A DNA stretch of 64,000 bases. Source: Hetaerina americana. Its lineage: Eukaryota > Arthropoda > Insecta > Odonata > Calopterygidae. The stretch lies in the NCBI GenBank assembly GCA_022747635.1, contig JAKTNV010000002.1, positions 3,138,001 through 3,202,000 on the forward strand, given 5' to 3'. The translations under genes and the position numbers were made by a program. Numbering within the stretch: position 1 is the first letter of the stretch; every line of letters starts with the position of its first letter. The notes beneath the pieces were generated by a model that saw only the letters and a list, made by a program, of their open reading frames with translations, did not search any database and had not been told where the DNA came from. Of the stretch, positions 12,601-23,384 are shown piece after piece.

Positions 12601-13950
12601 TGTTTATGAAACAAATTTAAAAAATAAATAAGTGGCATTAACTTAGCTGTGTTTCCTTTCCATTACGGATAAATTCCACTAAGTCAAGCCTAAAACTATG
12701 AGGTTAAAACTCAATTTTCCATTAATGGAAGCTCTAACCTACTCCATTATTAGCTTTGATTGAATAACCATTTATGCTGTACAACAACATTCCACTAATC
12801 AAATCCACTCTTCTTTTTGATGTAGAGTATTACCTTAATGTCATCACCTACCTAAACAGTACCAGGAAATTATATCAGTGTTCATAAGCAATCAATATCT
12901 ATAATAAATAGAGCAATTCTAAAATAACTTCCAAGTACAGCAGGACCAAAAACAAAATACTTGTCTTGCAACAGAAATACTGAGCACATTATAAAACAGA
13001 TTATTGCTCATGATATATTTATTTCTTTTGAATAGCATGCCACTTTAGCATAGTTTGTATATATGCACACATACAATTTATTATGAATAATAATGGTGGT
13101 GATAATGATGAGAGCAGTTTATATACAAATATGGATAGTTTTATTTATTAGTAATAAAAAACTTCATTCAAATCAAAGAGCCATTGTTTCAAAATGTGAG
13201 GTAGTGTGCTGCATAGCTCTTGCAGCTATTTATATAGCTGGATTTGATTTGTAAAGTGTATAATAGCTCTTGTGCCACATTTTGGTTCTGAAAAAATGAT
13301 AGAAATCATTGAACTTTTAGACATTTTTTACTTTTAATTTTTGTTCCAATGTGACATGTTTATTGAGTTGAGTTTTGGTTGACTTCATTGTATGATGTAT
13401 GATTGATGTTTCATGATGTGATGTTCAGTTTCCGTCATTTCATCTTTTCTTAGGATTCTCCTTAAAAACATTGTTCTAATAATTCCAATGCTACAATAAA
13501 AAGTTTTTGGAATCAAGTTAAAATCCATGCATCCATGATTTTGTGGTCAACTTAAATTTTGCTGAAACTTATGCTGTTTCATTTTTACCAGCTCTAAAAA
13601 TATTACATGTCAGCACAACAAAATGCTCACTGAAATTGCTAATTATTGTGAAAAATATATTGATTAGTAAATTATAATCGATACTTGTGAATACTTAATG
13701 ATACATTGTTTATGATATTCCACATTTTATTGATGCTTATATTGAGTCAACTGTCATCATTAAAATGTACAATTTTGGCCCATATTAATTCAAGTTGTAT
13801 TTTGCCTAGCCTGTATAAAATGTATATTTCTTAGAACGCCCCTGTAATTTTATGCTTACCAAATGCTGAGATTGGCTGTATTTCTGCTTGCTAATTCTTA
13901 GTCTGTTTTTTCTCAAGATTTATCAAAAAAAATTCTTACGGGATTTCTAG
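12601..13950. other. Intron or upstream DNA of the BRSK-like gene
   Basis: This AT-rich stretch ends in a pyrimidine tract and the splice acceptor TTTCTAG at 13944-13950. No further kinase exon could be recognised to its left within the window. Confidence 0.5.
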
Positions 13951-14117
13951 TTTCATCAGAAGAGGTTCACCTTACTCCTGAGTCATCTCCTGAGCTTACT
14001 AAGAAGTCCTGGTTTGGAAGTCTCATGACTACAGAAAGGGATGAAACATTTACAGTGCTCGTCAGAGGGAAACCATTAGCTACTGTCAAAGCTGATCTCA
14101 TCCATGCCTTCCTGTCT
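13951..14117 (+). CDS. SAD/BRSK serine/threonine kinase, C-terminal exon 1 of 4
   Basis: The translated exon reads SSEEVHLTPESSPELTKKSW, then FGSLMTTERDETFTVLVRG and KPLATVKADLIHAFLS. This is the conserved block between the linker and the C-terminal KA1-like domain of BRSK1/2 and Drosophila sff; PESSPELxKKSWFG is diagnostic. The exon starts after acceptor TTTCTAG and ends at donor GTGAGT (14118), leaving phase 0. BRSK kinases act in neuronal polarity and presynaptic differentiation, are activated by LKB1, and use this region for autoinhibition and membrane binding. The kinase and UBA-like domains are not in the window. The identity is secure; whether the gene is complete and expressed is not visible here. 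Confidence 0.92.
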
Positions 14118-14357
14118 GTGAGTACAATGCCTTCTTACTTGTGTCCTAATTTCATATTTTCACACCTCAAGAGGGTAAACCAATATCTTTCATTGAAAAA
14201 TAACCAAATCTCATAAATCTCCCCCTTGTGAAATACGTTCTGACCAAGGTGTTCAATAAAGCGCCTATTCCAAATAAGCATTGCAATTACATAGATAGCT
14301 TACAATATTGTAAATTTTAAAATCAATCCATGCAGCACTGAGGAAGTGGTGGAACAT
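14118..14357. other. Intron of the BRSK-like gene
   Basis: This is the beginning of a 3,993 bp intron (14118-18110) that holds two LINEs. Nothing else was recognised in this part. Confidence 0.6.
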
Positions 14358-15700
14358 ATTATTATTATTATTATTACTTTTTATTTGCCCAGAGATCACA
14401 ATACAAAAATACCAGGTGGGTGGTGTATGTACATGATGTAAGGCACGTCAAAGAGGAGCCAAGACACAGGCTCAGTTAAGATACATAAAAGAAATGATGC
14501 TCATAGTTACATAAATGTTTGGCACAAACCCATGAACATTGGCTGTAACATGCACATGCAATATCAAATTCAGAAAAATCATTGATCATTAACATGAATC
14601 AGACCATGACCATTGCTAGAAACTAAAAGTAAGAACTTACTGGTTGGGAATATTGTTGAGATATTCGTCAACCGAGTAGAACATATTGCGCTGTAGATAT
14701 CTTTTTAATTTATGCCTGAATGCAGCAGTTCCCTTTGTATCCTTGATACTTTTGGGTAGTTTGTTATATAATCTGATGCCCATTTCATTGAGTCCTAATT
14801 TCAATGCTTTAGTTCTTAAATTCCCATAATGGATGTCATTCCTTCTTCTGGTGTAATGATGATAATAGGTAGAGTTTAGAGAATAGTTGCCAAAGTTATT
14901 TTTTATATATAGAATTAAAAACATAATATAGATGCACGGAAGTGGTAGCAAATTTAATTGACGGAAAATAGGCCTTGATGGAGCATTGTGAGGTTTCCTG
15001 GTGATGATTCTTATAGCTTTCTTTTGCATTTTAAAGATGGTTTGAGAAATAGCAGCTGATCCCCACAATATTATACTGTAGGTTATATTTGAATAAATTT
15101 CCCCATAGTACAAATTGAGTAGTACAGTTCTACTGGTAGTTTCATACAGGATCTTAATAAGTAGCAAGTTGAACTGAGCTTGTGTTGAAGGGCTTTTACA
15201 TGAGTATCCCAAGAAACATTTGCACATGGAGAAATACCTGGAAATTTGCATTCTGTCACATGCTCAATTGATTGGTCATTGATTTTTACCAGCAGATCAT
15301 CTGACACGTTCTTATTGCATGTAAAGTATACTATTTTACTTTTATTTACATTTAAGTCTAGAAGGTTGTCTGTACACCACTTGTTTATTGCAAGTGTGAC
15401 AGACTTAGATTTTTCCACAAGGCTGGGATGTGTTTGTGTTGATATTATTACATTAGTGTCGTCAGGGTACAACACTGGTATTATTCCATCATTATTTGGT
15501 AAGCAGTTAGGTAGGTCATTGATGTAAATCAGAAAGAGGAGTGGCCCAAGGGTTGAGCCTTGTGGAACACCTTTGTTAACTTGGAATGCTTCGGATGAAT
15601 ATTTTGACCCATCAACTGATAACATTACTTTCTGAGTGCGATTATGAATATAGGACTTCATCAAGTTTAAAGGAATTCCTCTAATTCCTATTCTATTCCC
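14358..15700 (-). mobile_element. 5'-truncated CR1/L2-like LINE (RT palm to 3' tail)
   Basis: Two overlapping - frames (15664-15083 and 15251-14637) encode the second half of a non-LTR reverse transcriptase. VNKGVPQGSTLGPLLFLIYI is RT motif B, LYPDDTNVI is motif C, NKWCTDNLLDLNVNKSK is motif D, and the C-terminal tail ends YLQRNMFYSVDEYLNN. Motif C reads YPDD instead of YADD and a frameshift lies near 15100-15250, so the copy is inactive. The 3' end is AATAAA-like sequence followed by ATT repeats (14358-14377 on +). It lies head to head with the next LINE. Confidence 0.88.
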
Positions 15701-16715
15701 TATTTCTCTATCCCCTCACAAAATCTGAACTAAAAAATATAGTGAAGAATCTAGGTACCAAATGAAGCTGGTTTTGCTGGAATTCCCAGTTACATTATTA
15801 AGCAATCTATCAACTTCATCATGCAGCCTCTTCATTTTCTCTTGAATGAATCTTTCCGATTAGTAGTGTTACCATCTCCTCTGAAGGTATCATCAAAAGT
15901 CATTCCACTTTATAAAAACAAGGGCGATAGACATGACATTAACTCCTACCGTCCAATTTCTCTGCTGAACCAATTCAGCAAAATATTTGAGAGGGCATTC
16001 TATGTTAGGGTAATTTCTTACCTAGAGGTTTCCAATCTCCTTTCACCATCTCAGCATGGTTTTAGGGAACATAAATCTACATCTTCTGCCAACTATCAGT
16101 TAATAACCCAGACTTTAAACGCTCTAGATAAAAAAATGGAAGCCACTGCAATGTTTTTCGATTTCTCAAAAGCTTTCGATTGTGTTGACCACCTATTACT
16201 TCTCAAGAAACTCCAAAGGATGGGTATTCGTGGCATACCTAATGCTTGGATTAAATCCTACCTATTTAATAGAATACAACATGTGGTTGTTTCTAAAAAT
16301 GGCACATCTTTTGTATCCCCTAGTAAGGTCCTTAATCGAGGTGTTCCTCAAGGCTCTGTTCTTGGGCTTGTCTTGTTTATTCCTTATATAAATGACCTTG
16401 TTGATAGTTTTCAACATATAAACGTTGCTACCCCCTTGTTATATGCTGATGACACCAACATTATTCTTGTATTGCCTACTTTTGATGCATTGATAGTTAA
16501 GTGTAAACAGGTTAGCCACACCTTACTCTCTTGGTGTCATAATAATTTCCTAGATTTGAATGTGGAGAAGTCTCACCTAATATATTTTGCAAATAAAAAT
16601 AAAGCAAGCAAAGTATTTTCTATCGAAGTTGATGGGAAGGTGATCCCACAGGTACAAATTACCAAATTTTTGGGCTTCCACATCAATGCAACGATTTCAG
16701 AGTGTAAAAATCATT

Positions 16716-16788
16716 CGCCTTGACTGGGATTCGAACTCAGATCCCTCAATATCCGGTCGAGTGCTTTATCCACTTAAGCTACCGAGGC
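16716..16788 (-). ncRNA. Inverted partner tRNA-like cloverleaf
   Basis: This is the mirror copy of the + strand cloverleaf in the same foldback element, with only a few differences. The B box reads GAGTTCGAATCCC. The two copies could pair over their full length as a hairpin or each direct its own pol III start. Confidence 0.55.
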
Positions 16789-16903
16789 GTCCTCTTAAAC
16801 TCTGAAATTTTGAGGGAACTAGATGTTGTGACGAAATACCGTACATACAATGTCACAGGCATTCGTAGTCGTGCGCAAGGCGCCACAGTCGTAGTAAGAG
16901 GAC

Positions 16904-16976
16904 GCCTCGGTAGCTTAAGTGGATAAAGCACTCGACCGGATATTGAGGGATCTGGGTTCGCATCCCAGTCAAGGCG
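16904..16976 (+). ncRNA. tRNA-like cloverleaf inside the foldback element
   Basis: All tRNA arms can be folded in 73 nt. The acceptor is GCCTCGG with TCAAGGC (one C-A mismatch and one wobble). The D-arm is GCTT/AAGC around AAGTGGATA, the anticodon stem is CTCGA/TTGAG, and the T-arm is CTGGG/CCCAG around TTCGCAT. The A box TAGCTTAAGTGG and a near-consensus B box are present. Position 33 is C rather than U and the variable arm is four bases, so the nominal GGA anticodon does not make a normal serine tRNA. It is more likely a tRNA-derived module or pseudogene than a working tRNA. Confidence 0.6.
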
Positions 16977-17800
16977 AATGATTTTTACACTCTGAAATCA
17001 TTGCATTGAAATGCACATTAGCGGATGACTCCGTTAAAAGTTACTGTTGCGGCATCTCCCGCAGTTTCTTTGGAATTTTCCACATCAATTCTCAAATTTC
17101 TTGGGATGAACACATAAGTACTTTAACCAGTAAGTTAAGCTCGGCCTGCTTTTTAATGAGGTCCATTAGATCCACAGTTTCAGTGACTGTTCTCTGTGCA
17201 CTACTAGTATACTAGAGTGAATTTTATTCTCACATAGCCTATAGTATCCTTTACTGGGGTTCATCATCTAAGGCCTTGGCTATTTTCAGGGTCCAAAAAA
17301 GAGCCATTCGGCTGACGAGTTTTGCAAAACACAACGCCCCTTGCCGTCCCCTGTTTAAAAAATTGGATGTATTGCCAGTGCCATGTATTTATATTTTTCA
17401 TGTAGTAGTACATACAAAAAGTAATCTATCTGAGTACGTGAATAATTGTGATATCCACAAATATTCTACAAGGCAGAGTGAGCATCTGCACGTTTTATAT
17501 GGGCGTACAAAAAATGCAGGTGCTGGGCCAAATCTTATGGGCCTTCAACTTTAGTATAATAAACTCCCAGCTGAGATTAAGGGCCCATAAAAGTGTGGCT
17601 GCATTTACAGTCAATCTACTTAGGTTCTTAAAATTAAAAATGTTTTATTCAATTGCTGAATTTCTTGATAATGCCTGATATGTCTTGTATCCACAAATGT
17701 ATTTTGTCATTTTCCCCTGACATGTCTTATATCAAGTGTAACATTTGTAGCTACTTGATCGCTGGACAAATAAAATGTATTATTATTATATTATTATATC

Positions 17801-18110
17801 TTTTGCAATGACTGTTATCCACTAAATAAAGCATTTTTGAATTGAGTAAGAAAAATATCATTTTTTTGCTGAATTGAATAAATAGCAGAAAATCCCCGAC
17901 CTGTTTTTATCAAAACTTACCTTTCTATATCTCAGGATTTTGTTAATATTCATGCAATAAATTCAGAAAGTTAATGCCAAGTCAGTTAAATGAAACATCA
18001 ACATATTCTAATAGTTATATAGTGACAGATAAAAAGTTTTTGTTGCATATGCATTAAGAAATTTTATCACTGATAATTGAAATTTTGTTCTGCTTTTGAA
18101 TTCTGAACAG
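17801..18110. other. Intron of the BRSK-like gene, 3' part
   Basis: AT-rich DNA ending in a pyrimidine-rich tract and the acceptor GAACAG at 18105-18110. Nothing else was recognised. Confidence 0.6.
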
Positions 18111-18375
18111 ATATCGGAACTGAGTCACAGTGTGGCCAGCCCTATGTCTTTTAGAGTTGAGTACAAACGGGGAACTACGGCCCCCGCAATGTTTCAACGA
18201 CAAGTTAGGTTCCAAGTGGACATCTCACCAGTGAACAGGCCTGATGGGGGGACATCACAGCTTGCTCATGGAATAGGAGTGGCTATCAGTGAAGGAGATT
18301 CTGTTGGCAACCATGGTTCCAATGGCTCAACAACTAGGGAGTACCTGTATGCCATAACATTCACCCTTTTATCAG
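18111..18375 (+). CDS. BRSK-like kinase, KA1-like domain exon 2 of 4
   Basis: The exon follows acceptor GAACAG and ends at donor GTATGT, leaving one base of a glycine codon. It reads [20 protein letters not shown], then [16 protein letters not shown], and ends [10 protein letters not shown]. The beta strands FRVEYK, VRFQVDI and [10 protein letters not shown] match the KA1-like fold of BRSK kinases. Between the second and third strands sits a loop of about 30 residues rich in Gly and Ser ([20 protein letters not shown] and onward), longer than I recall for vertebrate BRSK. It is in phase with the exons on both sides. Confidence 0.9.
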
Positions 18376-18667
18376 GTATGTAAAACAATGCTTAAGTTTC
18401 CCAATAAACGTTCTTATAATAAACTTGAGGGAAGGAAGACAAGTTGTAATCCATGCATAACGAAGCAGCTATTGTATATGTATATTGGTTTGTTTGTAAA
18501 TAATTTATTTGCTCAGCAATCGCTCCACATAATATCTATATCATAAATCATATGTTACAACTTTCACTTGTGAGTTCATGGAATCTAGGTGGTATATCAG
18601 ACTAGTGGTAAAACTGACCATGTTCCTTATTCAGTGAAATGCAATTAAAACTATTTATATTTGCCAG

Positions 18668-18858
18668 GCAACATACGCCGCTTCCGAAGAGTCTGTGAGC
18701 ACATTCAGTCTCAAGTGTGCAATCAAAATACAGGACGACGAGGAGGTCCACCAGCTTCTCCAAGGGCGACCAGAAAATTTCCTGCTGAGCTAAGTGAGAG
18801 CTCCAGCTGTGGCTCAGATACATCGGACAGACTTTCCCCATATCCAGGAACCAGGCAG
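18668..18858 (+). CDS. BRSK-like kinase, exon 3 of 4 (KA1 last helix and linker)
   Basis: Splicing joins G|GC to keep the frame. The exon opens with NIRRFRRVCEHIQSQV, the basic amphipathic helix that closes the KA1-like domain (RRFKRVxExIQ in relatives). It continues as a Ser/Pro/Arg linker (GRRGGPPASPRATRKFP, SESSSCGSDTSDRLSPYPG) that looks disordered and rich in possible phosphorylation sites. Acceptor TTGCCAG and donor GTTAGT flank it. The basic helix is expected to contribute to membrane contact, by family knowledge. Confidence 0.88.
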
Positions 18859-20364
18859 GTTAGTTCACATATTTTCATCAGTGCTGTTGTATAGATTTTT
18901 TATAAGATTTTTGTTGTTACATTAAAAGTGTATGGTTATCAAAGTTTTCATATCTATTTGTTTCCTCCTTTGTAAACACTAAATATTATAGAACTTAGTT
19001 GGCATGATTCTCTTTAGATTGTTTTCCTCAGCATAGGAATTTCTGATTCCATTCCACTGAAGTGTATGCAGAGTAATTATTTATGACTTCTAAGTGTGAA
19101 CATTCCACGAGTCATAACAAAATTACCATAATTTCCCCACCTGGCATCCTTAAGTAATTAACCAAATTTGGAAAACCAAGTTATCAAAAGTTTGAAACAT
19201 GAGTCCATGTCCGAGACCACCCTGCACCTGGGTGCTCTCATTAATAATAATAATAATAATGAATTTTGGCCAAAATTTGAAATTGTATAATCCCATCTTT
19301 GATAATTCGCAGATCGTACATAAAATGAAACTTATCTTGTATTTACAAGCTAGTATAAATGTTCATCAGTATGACTGCAATGAGGAAAAGTACCAATAAA
19401 AATGAAAGGTATTTATTATAAGATTTGAATTCAAACGGTTTTACACATTGGCCTGCAAAGATCTTTAGTACACCTCATCAAACTCCAGTACTGTGGCATT
19501 CAAATGTAAGCACACCTCTGTTTCATTCAACAAGGATTACTGAAGTGAACTCAACCGGTCACCCCACACAACAAGACTAAATGCCTTTGCTCACAGGGTA
19601 TGGAAAGTAATGTGAATCCTTTTAAATCAATAGGTGTTCCTTGGGTAAAAGAAAATGGAAAGGGAGGAGATATGCATGTATCATGCCTAATTACATGTCG
19701 AATTATGAAAAACAAATTTAAGGCTTGACTTCGTTGCATAGTACAGACTGGCAAGCTGATCAGCGACAAGTCTGACTCAATTACCATCCCTTCCTTATTT
19801 TACTAAACACATTGGTTTACATTTATCTCCACAAATGCCATTTCAATAAATAACTCAAACATGATGTCACCGTTTAAAGTACACTTTCCCTCACTATAAA
19901 TAGTCCTGACAGAATAATAATATAAACAGATAAAAATATTCGCATGAACTATACCTACAATTAATAGGAGCATTACATGCCAAAAATAAATTTTAAAATT
20001 AACACAAAATTAGTGACAAACAGTTGATTCAGGGCCAGTCTGAGATGGAAGGGATCAGTTGGTGTCCATGCTCTCCTGATGGTGCAGTGCTCACCAATTG
20101 GTGAGCTGATCACCACTCTGCCACAGTCTAATGCTCCTCATGTGGGAAAATAGAGACAAATAATTAGTGATGGTAGTTACCACTCTTTCTAAATGTTCCT
20201 TGCTGAGTATGACTCAATTCAATGCCATTAATAAATAGCTGTTATTCCTGTACTTAAAATGTTTGAGAATATATTTCCCATATGCATGACAAAAAAGCCC
20301 TTCCAAATATCTAACATGCACCAAGTGACATGCACGCATGCCTTTCTGCCATGGTGGACAAACT
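18859..20364. other. Intron of the BRSK-like gene
   Basis: First part of the 1,949 bp intron 18859-20807. A short AAT run lies near 19242-19260. No domain-bearing frame was seen. Confidence 0.5.
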
Positions 20365-20635
20365 GTATATGAGAGAGTTGATAGGGCCTAGTGTTCAGTG
20401 GCTGACTGAGGATCCCACGTTCATTTCCAGTTTGCCCAGGGGCAACGTCTTCTAAAATCAAAGCAGGGCTGTTTCCTGGGAGTAGTATTTCAAATGACCC
20501 TTTCATGTAAATATCAAGTAACATAGGGAAATGAACTGACCTCCCTCTTCAGTAAGTTTGAATGCCACGAATGCTAGGGTTTAGTTTGTGGTGAGCCATA
20601 CCCTCACTTTTCATATCCTTTCGGTTGATTACTCT
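20365..20635 (+). repeat. Diverged copy of SINE family 1
   Basis: The 3' two thirds align by eye with the SINE at 4487-4773: GGGAAATGAACTGACCTCCC here against GGGAAAGGAACTGGCCCCCC there, then GTTTGAATGCCACGAATGCT, then the common CGGTTGATTACT-type end. A degraded tRNA-like head with GTTCATTTCC near 20420 precedes it. It sits in the last BRSK-like intron, sense to the gene. Confidence 0.55.
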
Positions 20636-20807
20636 AAGTGGTTTGGCAACTCTTACTTCTTCGAAGAATTTCAAATAGCATGGGCGTATGTATTTGTTTA
20701 TGTTTCCTCTGGGCATATTTCCCTCGGTAGCATGTTGATTGTTTGTGCACTCAGCAGTAAATGTTCACAGGACTGCATAAGGATTTATGTAAATCATTTC
20801 TTCGTAG

Positions 20808-21053
20808 GTGGAGTCGGATATAGAAAGTGAGACATCTGGATTTGAGGTCAAGTCCCCTTTGCGAGACAGTGTGGTGGGGAGTGGGGTCGGTGGCGATGCT
20901 GCAAATACTGGGGGCGGTGTGGGGCCCTCCCCTCCGTCCACTGCAGCAGTCGTCCTCTCGCCCCCAACGCCTCCGGCCACGTCCCAAGAGGATTCTGAAG
21001 GTGTTGTCAGTGAAGAGGGTGCTGGCATGGCATCTGTTGGGGCACTCCCTTGA
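20808..21053 (+). CDS. BRSK-like kinase, last coding exon 4 of 4
   Basis: The acceptor TTCGTAG precedes 20808 and the frame (phase 0) reads VESDIESETSGFEVKSPLRD, then a Gly/Pro/Ser-rich tail ending SEEGAGMASVGALP and a stop at 21051-21053. Codon use is noticeably GC-richer than the surrounding intron. The tail is not part of the conserved kinase fold, and I recognise no known motif in it. The splice joins and the unbroken 81-codon frame support it as coding. The 3' untranslated region follows, with no clear end visible. Confidence 0.8.
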   Translation: MESDIESETSGFEVKSPLRDSVVGSGVGGDAANTGGGVGPSPPSTAAVVLSPPTPPATSQEDSEGVVSEEGAGMASVGALP

Positions 21054-23191
21054 GAGTGCTACCTTGTGCTTAGCCACCATCAAGTGTGCCCTGAGAAGCG
21101 TATTCATTGCAACAGAGATTCAGGAAGTCCTGTTTTGTTCAGAGATGATTGTTTGTTTTTCAATGCTAAAATGAGTGTTCCTTGTTCCAAATAGAAAGGG
21201 ATAACTGGGATTTTTCAACATTGTGTGCATCATGGTGCTGCTATGGTTGCATGACTGCCTGAGGCACACTTGGGGGAAAACGGCTGTTTATTGTTGAGTT
21301 TCTTTAGGACATGCTTTGTGTGCGAGGTGATTTTCCATGGCTATGGTATCAATCATATCAATGGATCATTGAATGACTATAATATGAAATGGTGGCCAAA
21401 AATACTCACCCCCATGTCCCATCAGAAGTGGAAGTGCAAGTGTTTCTTTCATGGGGCCAGAGTTTATGGCCTCATTGAGGCTGTGGTGTGATTATTATTA
21501 TCAAGGCAAGATTAATAGGATATTAGGAGTGGGCGTGTAGACTCCTTCCATGATTCATGTTTGCAGGGCACTCGGTCAGTGGCCATCATCATAACAATGG
21601 CATAACTTCTCAGCAGTGCTCTATTTTCTTGGTAGCCTGTCTTTCCATTGACCAACCCATGTGTATAACCCTGTCTCATGTAAAAATTGACCCCGTGAAC
21701 TGTGTTGACCCTATTGGTTTCCTTGCTCACCCACTGCCTTTAAAATCCAAGATACTATCCCTAATTAGCAAGAAGGCCTTGAAGGTATGTTATAATGCAT
21801 TTCATTGCTAAGAGAATGTGAATTCTGAGTCAAGGAATTGTACATTGCAAGTTATTGGTTTGTTTTTCATCAATAATATGATGCTAATTTATGCTGTTCT
21901 TGTACTTATATGCCTTGGCTACATATAATAATTCAGCAAAAAACCAAAGATGTGATCCGTGTATGTGTGGAGTTAAGCTTCAATAACTGTGAAATCCAGG
22001 GACAAAAGATTTGTTAATGGACAATTATACGTTGCCATTCCATTGTACGAATGAAAGAATATCTGCTTGAGTATTAAAAAAGAAATGTCTGAGATCTTTG
22101 TTTTTAATACGTAACAATATACACCCGGTGTATAATATAAAGTGAAATTATGAGTCGGTCTGCCTGCACATTTTATGTGTGACATGAAAACTGCGTGCAT
22201 TGTGTTTAGATTTTTTTTCAATTTACAATAGTCAAAATAATTTGAGACAGTTCAGAAAAATTAAGGACAGTAAATTAATTTTTTTTAACTATCAGATGTG
22301 TCAGATATGTAGATTGTGTAATAATATTGCATTCACAGAATTAGTTCACTTACGCTTAATCAAAAGTACAGAACACATTTAAAGATGTCAAGTAGTCTAT
22401 AATTCCAAAGGATTACATATTTCATTCACCCCTATTGATTTCCTCATCAATTTCAAGGGCACATCATGCATATGGGTTTTATACTGTTATGAACTGCCTC
22501 ACACAATATTTGCTGGCTGTTTCTGATAAATAATTTCCTGCCATGCATTTATACATCTCGTTAAAATTTCATTGAAGCACATCTACACTTATGTAAGTCA
22601 TTTTGTCTTACATGCTCATGTCCTAAGTGGAAGAGGTAATAGTTGCGCACCAAAATTGGTTTTGTCTTGCGAATGCAGTGATAAATTGGGTAATGTATTT
22701 AATGGGTGGCAGTGATGTTATTAAGCTGTAAATTTCATAGAGGCACAACTGCCAGGCTTCCTTCCACTGACCCTGGCTGGACCGCTGCTCTTCTCACCAA
22801 TGCACAACCTCATCCGTTGCTGTGAGGTGGCATTCCTGCATCTCTGGTCACTCTTAACACAGATATCACTCAGGAATGATTGTCATCCTCCCTGTAATGA
22901 GAGCCTGATCAGATTTATAAGGGTATCCTCAACCTACAAAATGTTGACTAATCAATACACTAGGTTTGCAATTAAAAATAGATTAAATATAAAGTAAATA
23001 TTGCAAACGTTTATGAATGACTGTTTAACTGAGGCTGTAAAAACCCTTAAGCTGGTAGAATAGGTGGCAGGGGCTGTGTGAGGCCAATTTCAAAGGTTTC
23101 AGTTATTTTTGAAGAACGCACCTACAGATGGATATTATTTTAACCTCTCGGAGGTGATGTGTTCCTGGAAAAATCCCAAATAACAGACTTT
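21054..23191. other. 3' untranslated region and intergenic DNA
   Basis: It begins with the kinase gene's 3' untranslated region, whose length is unknown because I could not identify a convincing polyadenylation signal. The remainder shows no recognised gene or bounded repeat. Confidence 0.4.
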
Positions 23192-23200
23192 AACCACTTT

Positions 23201-23347
23201 CAATGCAACAATTTCTGCGTGAAAACATCATTCACCTTGACCGGGAATGATTTGCACACTCTGAAATTATTGCATTGAAATGCATGTAAGCAGATGACAC
23301 CGTTAAAAGTTACCGTGGTGGCATCTCCAGCATTTTCTTTAGAATTC
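23201..23347 (+). repeat. tRNA-like foldback family, internally deleted copy
   Basis: Bounded by the direct duplication AACCACTTT at 23192-23200 and 23348-23356. It opens CAATGCAACAATTT and passes through ATTCACCTTGACCGGGA, where the tRNA-like part stops. It jumps to the second arm (ATGATTTGCACACTCTGAAA, TTATTGCATTGAAATGCAT) and ends with the constant tail TTTTCTTTAGAATT. Both cloverleaves and the spacer are missing, as if the hairpin had been deleted. Confidence 0.8.
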
Positions 23348-23384
23348 AACCACTTTGTTGATTAATTGCAGCCATTTATGTGAA

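Larger units (their letters stand above)
16688..17077 (+). mobile_element. tRNA-like foldback element, founder copy (390 bp)
   Basis: Insertion into the LINE is proved by the direct duplication TTCCACATCAAT at 16676-16687 and 17078-17089, since removing one copy plus the insert restores the RT frame. The insert begins GCAACGATTTCAGAGTGTAA. Its first about 110 bp return in inverted order at about 16896-17005, leaving a roughly 100 bp spacer. Each arm contains a 73-nt tRNA-like cloverleaf (16716-16788 on -, 16904-16976 on +). A constant tail follows (GGATGACTCCGTTAAAAGTT to TTTCTTTGGAATT). No poly(A) is present. Related copies lie at 23201, 27670 and 61224. Confidence 0.85.
15701..17800 (+). 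mobile_element. 5'-truncated CR1/L2-like LINE, split by a foldback element
   Basis: The 15821-16723 frame gives RT fingers (VIPLYKNKGDRHDINSYRPI), motif A (FFDFSKAFDCVDHLLLLKKL), motif B (RGVPQGSVLGLVLFIPYIND) and an intact YADDTN box. The frame is broken at GFHIN by a 390 bp insertion (16688-17077) and resumes after the target duplication at about 17090 with SQISWDEHISTLTSKLS. It then runs in shifted frames to the C-terminus. The element ends with ACAAATAAAATGTATTATTA and further ATT repeats near 17800. It resembles, but is well diverged from, the LINE on the opposite strand to its left. Confidence 0.88.

Noticed and set aside
16716..16976. Bona fide tRNA genes
   Set aside because: They lie inside a mobile repeat with target duplications, lack U33 in the anticodon loop and occur in multiple decayed copies.
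20751..21107. Open frames antisense to and overlapping the last BRSK-like exon
   Set aside because: They are shadows of the GC-rich coding exon; the + frame is joined by splice sites and phase to conserved exons.
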